Assembly (NCBI RefSeq): GCF_904846705.1
Contig: NZ_CAJHBS010000002.1
Coordinates: 211,371-275,370, forward strand
DNA length: 64,000 nucleotides
Direction of reading: 5' to 3'
DNA from: Psychrobacter sp. Pi2-52
GTDB lineage: Bacteria > Pseudomonadota > Gammaproteobacteria > Pseudomonadales > Moraxellaceae
Position 1 is the first letter of the stretch, and every line of letters starts with the position of its first letter. Made by a program: the position numbers and the translations under genes. The notes below the pieces were generated by a model. The model was not told the origin of the DNA and did not search any database. It saw only the letters and a list, made by a program, of their open reading frames with translations. This document shows, one piece after another, positions 58,757-64,000 of the stretch.

Positions 58757-58794
58757 AAAAAAAGACGCTAGCCTCTCGGGTTAGCGTCTTTTTA
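58757..58794. terminator. bidirectional intrinsic terminator
   Basis: AAAAAGACGCTAGCC / GGGTTAGCGTCTTTTT, between the convergent BLUF and FAD-oxidoreductase genes. Confidence 0.93.
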
Positions 58795-58820
58795 TTTGCG
58801 ATAAGCGTTTAGAGTGCTAA

Positions 58821-60257
58821 TCACATATCAAAAATTTTACCTCGGTTCATGATATTGTTAGGATCAAATACTTTTTTTACCTCTCGTAAATACTCAATCT
58901 CTGTCTCGCTGCGGCTATAGTGCAAGTACGGCTTCTTTGTCATACCAACCCCATGCTCAGCAGACACCGAACCGCCATATTTCTGTACTGTCTCAAACAC
59001 ATATTTATTGACGACCTGACACTCAGCAAAGAAATCATCTTTGCTCATGTCTTCAGGCTTTAGAATATTAAGATGCAAGTTGCCATCGCCAATATGACCG
59101 AACCAGCAGACTTCAAAGTCAGGGTAGTTGCTGCTGACGATGTGATCAATCTCGGTGATAAACTCAGGGACATAGCTTATTAGTACGGATACATCGTTCT
59201 TATAAGGCGTAAATACTGAGATGGTCTCAGAGATGTATTCACGCAGCTTCCACAGCTCTTCAGCCTGTGCCAAGCTCTGGCTCATGACACCATCGACGAC
59301 CCAACCTTGCTCCATGCATTCTTCAAATATCGCCATGGCTTTATCCATGATCGGCTCGTATGGCGCTTCGAACTCTAATAGCGTATAAAATTTGGTGCGC
59401 GATTCAAATGGCTCTTGTACTTGACCATGTGCCATCAATTTATCAATCGCCACATCATCAAAGAACTCAAAAGCGGTCAAATCAATCTTCGCTTGGAAGG
59501 CTGATAGCACATTCATCACATCATTAAAGCTATCCATGCCAAGTACCATGACATTTAAGTCTTGTGGCTGACGCTCAAGCTTGATTTGCGCATGGGTGAC
59601 AAGCCCAAGCGTGCCTTCGCTACCGATAAACAATTGACGCAAATCATAACCGGTGGCATTTTTCACCATACCGCGGTTAAGCTGCAAGATATCGCCTTTA
59701 CCAGTGACCACTGTTAGCCCCATAATCCATTGACGAGTCATGCCGTAGCGTATGACTTTGATACCGCCCGCATTGGTGCCGATATTGCCACCTATTTGAC
59801 TTGAGCCAGCTGAGGCAAAGTCAACAGGATAATAAAGGTCTTTCGATTCTGCGAATTGTTGCAACTGCTGCGTGATAACACCGGCTTCGACTTCAACTAT
59901 TCGATCGGCTGGATAAAACTGTCCGATACGGTTCATCTTATCCATACTGACGACAATCTCGCCATTGGCGGCGACGGCGCCAGCAGATAGACCAGTACGA
60001 CCGCCACTTGGCGTTAGCACCACATTATGCTCATTGGCAAGCAATACGATGGCTTGTACTTGCTCAGTAGTCTTCGGAAAGACGATGGCAGCAGCAGCAG
60101 GCGCAAAATGCTTAGTCCAATCTTTGCCCCAATGTTCTAAACTCTCAGGGTCGGTTTTGATTTGGGTCGGTTCGAAATCATGGGTATCAGTAAGCGTGCT
60201 CAAGATGGTTTGCACGGCATTGGTTTCAGATGTAGGCTGAGCGGTAGTTGGCGTCAT
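58821..60257 (-). CDS. FAD-linked D-2-hydroxyacid dehydrogenase, probably D-2-hydroxyglutarate
   Basis: A 478 aa PCMH/VAO-type flavoprotein. The FAD-binding N-terminal part has V-V-L-T-P-S-G-G-R-T-G-L-S-A-G and S-S-Q-I-G-G-N-I-G-T-N-A-G-G. The C-terminal oxidase domain has H-I-G-D-G-N-L-H-L-N and S-A-E-H-G-V-G, which hold metal and substrate. The layout matches GlcD, D-lactate and D-2-hydroxyglutarate dehydrogenases. Its divergent position to serA favours D-2-hydroxyglutarate, which SerA produces by side reaction; this is inference. ATG at 60257 is used; an in-frame TTG lies 6 bp upstream. Confidence 0.9.
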   Translation of the reverse strand: MTPTTAQPTSETNAVQTILSTLTDTHDFEPTQIKTDPESLEHWGKDWTKHFAPAAAAIVFPKTTEQVQAIVLLANEHNVVLTPSGGRTGLSAGAVAANGEIVVSMDKMNRIGQFYPADRIVEVEAGVITQQLQQFAESKDLYYPVDFASAGSSQIGGNIGTNAGGIKVIRYGMTRQWIMGLTVVTGKGDILQLNRGMVKNATGYDLRQLFIGSEGTLGLVTHAQIKLERQPQDLNVMVLGMDSFNDVMNVLSAFQAKIDLTAFEFFDDVAIDKLMAHGQVQEPFESRTKFYTLLEFEAPYEPIMDKAMAIFEECMEQGWVVDGVMSQSLAQAEELWKLREYISETISVFTPYKNDVSVLISYVPEFITEIDHIVSSNYPDFEVCWFGHIGDGNLHLNILKPEDMSKDDFFAECQVVNKYVFETVQKYGGSVSAEHGVGMTKKPYLHYSRSETEIEYLREVKKVFDPNNIMNRGKIFDM

Positions 60258-60594
60258 GGTCAAATCTCAATATTGGCGTAAGCACGATGCTGGGACTGCT
60301 TATTATATAGCGAAATAACTATAAATTCAGTGGTGAGTCAGCTCGTAGAGGTAATAAGTGGATGATAATTTTTACCTATTAAGAAGAGGTAAGTAATAAA
60401 TAGTTGATTCGATCGGTTTCAAACAGAATAATTCACTATAGCATAAAAATTTTTCAGGCTTGATAACCAATAATTCATCTAATCTGCTAACATCGACCTC
60501 AAATTTTGTGTAAGATATCGGGACTGTTTTCGTTTCATCCATCATAGATTATCCAACAGGTAATCTTATAAAACAATTATAGGACAGTTCTCAT
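60258..60594. other. divergent promoter region of serA and the dehydrogenase
   Basis: 337 bp, AT-rich, with no gene recognised. It must contain promoters for both genes and possibly a shared operator. No clear palindrome was recognised. Confidence 0.4.
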
Positions 60595-61821
60595 ATGGCG
60601 TTATCACTACAAAAAGACAAAATCCGGTTTTTATTGCTTGAAGGTCTACATGACAATGCCCTAAAAGTATTGGAAGGAGCTGGTTACCACAACATCGAGA
60701 ATATCAGTCACGCTTTAGATCAAGACGAGCTGATCGAAAAGATCAAAGATGCTCACTTTATCGGTATTCGTTCACGCACTCAGTTGACGCGTGAAGTACT
60801 TGAGCACGCACACAAGCTTATCGGCATTGGTTGCTTTTGTATTGGTACCAACCAAGTAGATCTAGACGCCGCTCGTGATCTTGGTATCCCTGTCTTTAAC
60901 GCGCCATTCTCGAACACTCGTTCGGTAGCTGAGCTAGTATTGGCAGAAGCCATTATGCTGTACCGTGGTATTCCTGAAAAGAATGCAACCGTACATCGCG
61001 GCGGCTGGGGTAAGTCTGCGACTAACTCACACGAAGTGCGTGGCAAGACTATCGGTATCGTCGGTTATGGCTCTATCGGCTCACAGCTGTCTGTCTTGGC
61101 AGAAAGCTTTGGTATGAAAGTCATCTATCATGATGCCGTGACCAAGTTGCCACTAGGCAACGCGGTACAAGTTGGTAGCCTAGAAGAGCTACTATCAACG
61201 GCTGATATCGTGACATTGCATGTACCTGATGTACCAAGCACTCGCTATATGATGAAAGCTGAGCAGTTCGCTCAGATGAAAGAAGGCAGCTACTTTATCA
61301 ATGCGGCTCGCGGTACGTGCGTCGAGATTGATGATCTGGCAGATGCGCTTGAGTCTGGTAAAATCTTGGGCGCGGCTATCGATGTGTTCCCAAAAGAGCC
61401 AAAGTCAGCTGACGAAGAGTTTGAGTCACCACTACGTAAGTTTGATAATGTGATTTTGACGCCGCATATCGGTGGTTCAACACAAGAAGCACAGGCCAAC
61501 ATCGGACTGGAAGTAGCAGATAAGTTTGTTAGATACTCTGACCAAGGTGATACGGCGACGGCTGTGAACTTCCCAGAAGTCTCTATTCCGTTCAAAGAAA
61601 ACTCGCATCGTCTACTACACATTCACAAAAACGTGCCAGGCGTACTGTCTCAGATCAACCGCCTATTTGCTGAAGCTGGCATTAACATCCTAGCGCAGAG
61701 CCTGATGACAGAAGGTGATGTTGGTTATCTAGTGATGGATGTCGATTATAACGATTCGACCGCTGCACTAGACCAGTTAAAAGATGTAGAAGAGACTATC
61801 CGCGTACGTATCTTATTCTAA
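60595..61821 (+). CDS. serA: D-3-phosphoglycerate dehydrogenase
   Basis: SerA commits 3-phosphoglycerate to serine synthesis, using NAD. The 408 aa product has the catalytic domain with G-I-R-S-R-T-Q-L-T and I-G-C-F-C-I-G-T-N-Q-V-D-L. The NAD fold has V-G-Y-G-S-I-G-S-Q, R-G-T-C-V-E-I-D and H-I-G-G-S-T-Q-E-A-Q. A C-terminal ACT domain (about 335-405, H-K-N-V-P-G-V-L-S-Q-I-N) normally binds serine for feedback inhibition. Length and order match the E. coli type. Ribosome site AGGACAG. Confidence 0.97.
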   Translation: MALSLQKDKIRFLLLEGLHDNALKVLEGAGYHNIENISHALDQDELIEKIKDAHFIGIRSRTQLTREVLEHAHKLIGIGCFCIGTNQVDLDAARDLGIPVFNAPFSNTRSVAELVLAEAIMLYRGIPEKNATVHRGGWGKSATNSHEVRGKTIGIVGYGSIGSQLSVLAESFGMKVIYHDAVTKLPLGNAVQVGSLEELLSTADIVTLHVPDVPSTRYMMKAEQFAQMKEGSYFINAARGTCVEIDDLADALESGKILGAAIDVFPKEPKSADEEFESPLRKFDNVILTPHIGGSTQEAQANIGLEVADKFVRYSDQGDTATAVNFPEVSIPFKENSHRLLHIHKNVPGVLSQINRLFAEAGINILAQSLMTEGDVGYLVMDVDYNDSTAALDQLKDVEETIRVRILF

Positions 61822-61896
61822 TGTAGTCAATCCATTATAAAATTGGATTAACTACATCAGTGCTAATAGTTTTGATACACATTGAAGATTTGTCAT

Positions 61897-61938
61897 AAAA
61901 AAAGAGAGGCTCTATTGATTAGAGCCTCTCTTTTTTAT
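61897..61938. terminator. bidirectional intrinsic terminator
   Basis: AAAAAAGAGAGGCTCT, 7-nt loop, AGAGCCTCTCTTTTTT, between convergent serA and trhO. Confidence 0.95.
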
Positions 61939-61970
61939 TTCACTTCTTTTTTATTGTACTAATGCTAAGT

Positions 61971-63029
61971 TTAATTGGCTTTAATATTGTTTGCAGCTTC
62001 TGCCTGTAGACGCGCTTCCGTCTTAGCAGCTTTACGTTTTTCGATTACGTCCATCACGTCACTACCGATATGGGCTTCACCGCGCTTTTTGGCTAGCTGC
62101 ATTTGGTGCTCACGCTCACGGAAACGGGCTTTTTGCTCATCGGTTGCCTTGTCGATACAGTGTGGGCATGATTCACCTTTGATATAAGCAGGGCTTTGCA
62201 TCTCCTCAGCGGTAATCGGCATACGGCATGCAAAACACTGCTCGTAGCTGCCTTTTTCTAAGTTGTGGTTTACTGACACACGGTTGTCAAAAACAAAGCA
62301 GTCGCCTTGCCACATAGAGTCACTGGCAGGGACTTCTTCAAGGTATTTTAGGATACCGCCTTCTAAATGATAGACCTCTTCAAACCCTTGCTCGCGTAAA
62401 TAGGCAGTCGACTTCTCGCAGCGGATGCCACCTGTACAGAACATCGCCACTTTTTTATGCTTGGCTGGATCGAGCTCTTTTGAAACGTATTCTGGAAATT
62501 CGCGGAACGTTTCAGTGTTTGGGTTGACTGCATTTTGGAAAGTACCAATTTGCACTTCATAGTCGTTACGCGTGTCGATCAAGGTGACTTCAGGATCTGA
62601 AATTAACGCATTCCACTCGCTTGGTTTTACATAGCGACCAACGGATTCCAATGGATCGATATTCTCGACACCCATAGTGACGATTTCTTTTTTTAGCTTT
62701 ACCTTAGTGCGATAAAAAGGTTGTGCGTCAGTATATGATTCTTTAAAGGTAAACGTACCAATCGCCTCAATACTACGCAGGTAGTCAAGTACGGTATCAA
62801 TACCTTGACGCGTACCAGAAATCGTACCATTAATGCCTTCGCTTGCAAGTAACAACGTGCCTTTTACATCGTGATCGAGCATAGTGTTTAAGATAGGCTC
62901 ACGATATTGCTCAAAATCAGCAAAACGTGTGAACTTATATAGTGCGGCAACGACGATATTGTTAGTTACACTATCGTATACAGGGGCTGAATTGTTGTCA
63001 GTTATCGCGGTTTCTTTGTTGATGCTCAT
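61971..63029 (-). CDS. trhO: tRNA uridine(34) hydroxylase TrhO (rhodanese family)
   Basis: TrhO (formerly YceA) forms 5-hydroxyuridine at tRNA position 34 using oxygen. The 352 aa product has the N-terminal UPF0176 domain ([13 protein letters not shown]) and a rhodanese domain with the active-site loop [14 protein letters not shown]-terminal cysteine-rich part (C-F-A-C-R-M-P...C-P-H-C) resembles a zinc site. ATG at 63029 with a perfect AGGAG upstream is chosen over an upstream frame opening at 63056. Confidence 0.95.
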   Translation of the reverse strand: MSINKETAITDNNSAPVYDSVTNNIVVAALYKFTRFADFEQYREPILNTMLDHDVKGTLLLASEGINGTISGTRQGIDTVLDYLRSIEAIGTFTFKESYTDAQPFYRTKVKLKKEIVTMGVENIDPLESVGRYVKPSEWNALISDPEVTLIDTRNDYEVQIGTFQNAVNPNTETFREFPEYVSKELDPAKHKKVAMFCTGGIRCEKSTAYLREQGFEEVYHLEGGILKYLEEVPASDSMWQGDCFVFDNRVSVNHNLEKGSYEQCFACRMPITAEEMQSPAYIKGESCPHCIDKATDEQKARFREREHQMQLAKKRGEAHIGSDVMDVIEKRKAAKTEARLQAEAANNIKAN

Positions 63030-63196
63030 GTTTTTCTCCTGCTGGCTAGGTCGCAAACCTAGTGCAATGATAATAAAAAAGTAGATAGGTATATAACATT
63101 ATCTCAATTGTGGAATTGATTAATGCGCGCGTAGTGTAGCAAATTTTAGATGGGTTTTGAATAGTTTGTATTGCTTGGCTTGATGTTATAGAAAAC

Positions 63197-63228
63197 AAAA
63201 AAGCCCAGTAAAATACTGAGCTTTTTAT
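63197..63228. terminator. terminator-like hairpin after the HNH fragment
   Basis: AAAAAGCCCAGTA, loop, TACTGAGCTTTTT with one internal mismatch. It can serve the minus-strand HNH gene. Confidence 0.7.
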
Positions 63229-63244
63229 AAAGGATTTGATGTTT

Positions 63245-63949
63245 TCAGCTTTGTTTATAAATATGTTTCCTATGATATTGTAAATACTTCTTATGCTCAG
63301 AAGAAATATTTGATAGTTTCATTTCTTTGTTGATAGATAAGGCCTGAAGGTCATTGGCACTGATTTTATTTGAGATTAGTATGTGACCTAAATCATCGAA
63401 ACTTATAAAACCTGCATCAAAACACACATCCAAATTTGGTGATAGAAGTAAGCCGTTGTAAAGGCTAAGACGTTCTATGTCTCCGCATTCAGACCAAGGT
63501 TTGATATGAGATGCTCTTAATAGTTTTAGTTCCTTACATCCAGTGACAGCACAAGCAGACCAATATTCGATAAGACTTTGTCTAAACTGACCTTGACCAA
63601 TACGTGATTTTACAATTGAGTCTCTTTCTGTACTACTACGACTTAAATACTCACTAACATCAGCAAGCTTATCTTCTCTTTCCATTTGTGCAGAAAGCAT
63701 CCAAGCAAACGAATGAGCATCTAACAAACTAACCTCATTTTTGAGTTCTTCAATTAGCATTATTTTGATAGCGCTAATAAGTTGCAAATAAACAAAGTAA
63801 TTTTCCCAAGAACAACGTTGACTAGTTTTGAACTCTATTCCTAATAATGAGAATGCTCTATAGTCAGTCCAAAATAGAAAAGGTACAATGCTTTTAAACC
63901 AAGCAAAGAGAAATATAAAAGATGACCTACTCAGCAGATTTTCGAGCAC
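63245..63949 (-). pseudogene. HNH endonuclease gene, 5' end lost to an IS630 insertion
   Basis: The C-terminal half shows an HNH_2-type nuclease: G-Q-G-Q-F-R-Q-S-L, C-A-V-T-G-C, the catalytic H-I-K-P-W-S and N-G-L-L-L-S-P-N-L-D. The native reading frame can be followed upstream only to about 63860. The remaining 30 codons (L-F-A-W-F-K-S-I-V-P-F-L-F-W-T-D-Y and before) are antisense of the IS end and use a start codon inside the insertion. The 5' end and promoter of the original gene are therefore missing. A restriction or defence role is possible but cannot be shown. Confidence 0.75.
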
Positions 63950-64000
63950 AAGTTATCAAAAACATTGAGCAAAAAGACATGAGCATCCGTCAGGCCTGTA
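63861..64000 (+). mobile_element. IS630-family insertion sequence, left end, partial
   Basis: A TA dinucleotide (duplicated as CTATAG at 63858-63863), a likely terminal repeat starting TAGTCAGTCCAAAATAG and a transposase start about 60 bp inside are the expected layout. The right end is outside the window, so the exact boundary is an estimate. Confidence 0.7.
63922..64000 (+). CDS. IS630-family transposase, N-terminus, partial
   Basis: From ATG at 63922 the 26 residues M-T-Y-S-A-D-F-R-A-Q-V-I-K... S-I-R-Q-A-C match the N-terminal helix-turn-helix of IS630-type transposases (consensus Y-S-x-D-F-R-x-x-V). The frame runs off the window. The catalytic DDE domain is not visible. Confidence 0.85.
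   Translation, partial: MTYSADFRAQVIKNIEQKDMSIRQAC

Overview
The window reads as chromosomal DNA of a gammaproteobacterium of the Moraxellaceae, most probably Psychrobacter. This is inferred from protein character, moderate-to-low GC, and gene orders such as lepA-lepB-DUF4845-rnc-era-recO-pdxJ, coaD-ferredoxin, gacS/cysM/rlmD/relA and ileS-lspA...fkpB. It is gene dense, and most genes are housekeeping genes separated by clear intrinsic terminators.

Layout. 1-6.6 kb: the edge of a lipoprotein gene, an Lrp/AsnC regulator divergent from an EamA/RarD-type transporter, smpB, coaD, a YfhL-type ferredoxin, bioA-bioD (ATGA overlap), the RNase P RNA and an elongator tRNA-Met, the last two with good promoters. 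6.9-14.1 kb: lepA, lepB, a DUF4845 protein, rnc, era, recO, pdxJ. 14.1-20.1 kb: a FimT/GspH pseudopilin, an OmpA-family porin, typA, mscL and a small exported protein. 20.4-28 kb, minus strand: mutM, relA, rlmD, a PolB-like exonuclease and cysM. 28.5-34.8 kb: a GacS/BarA hybrid kinase, a crotonase and a Bcr/CflA efflux pump. 35.2-39.6 kb: a five-gene signalling operon. 40-42.3 kb: rpsB-tsf. 42.3-49.4 kb: a lytic transglycosylase, an lrgAB-like pair, hflX, a PlsC-type acyltransferase, a Tas-like aldo/keto reductase and fkpB. 49.6-51.1 kb: a cold-shock/DUF1294 protein and a solitary Hint-domain protein, inserted on the opposite strand into the usual ileS-lspA-fkpB block. 51.2-63 kb: lspA, ileS, a TlpA/ScsD-like thioredoxin, a GNAT-nitrilase fusion, a membrane-anchored BLUF photoreceptor, a probable D-2-hydroxyglutarate dehydrogenase divergent from serA, and trhO. 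63.2-64 kb: an HNH endonuclease gene that has lost its 5' end to an IS630-family element running off the right edge.

The best candidate for an undescribed system is 35181-39632. It encodes a lipoprotein solute-binding protein, a two-TM CheA-like kinase carrying its own HPt and HATPase but no CheW-like domain, a CheY-like single-domain receiver, and two tandem CheX-type phosphatases. No MCP, CheW, CheR or CheB lies nearby, so it looks like a self-contained periplasmic-ligand-to-phospho-receiver circuit with built-in dephosphorylation. Other points to check are the Hint protein with degenerate splice residues, the BLUF protein with a C-terminal TM anchor, tandem palindromes in the acyltransferase promoter, and a pseudopilin with an implausibly long leader.
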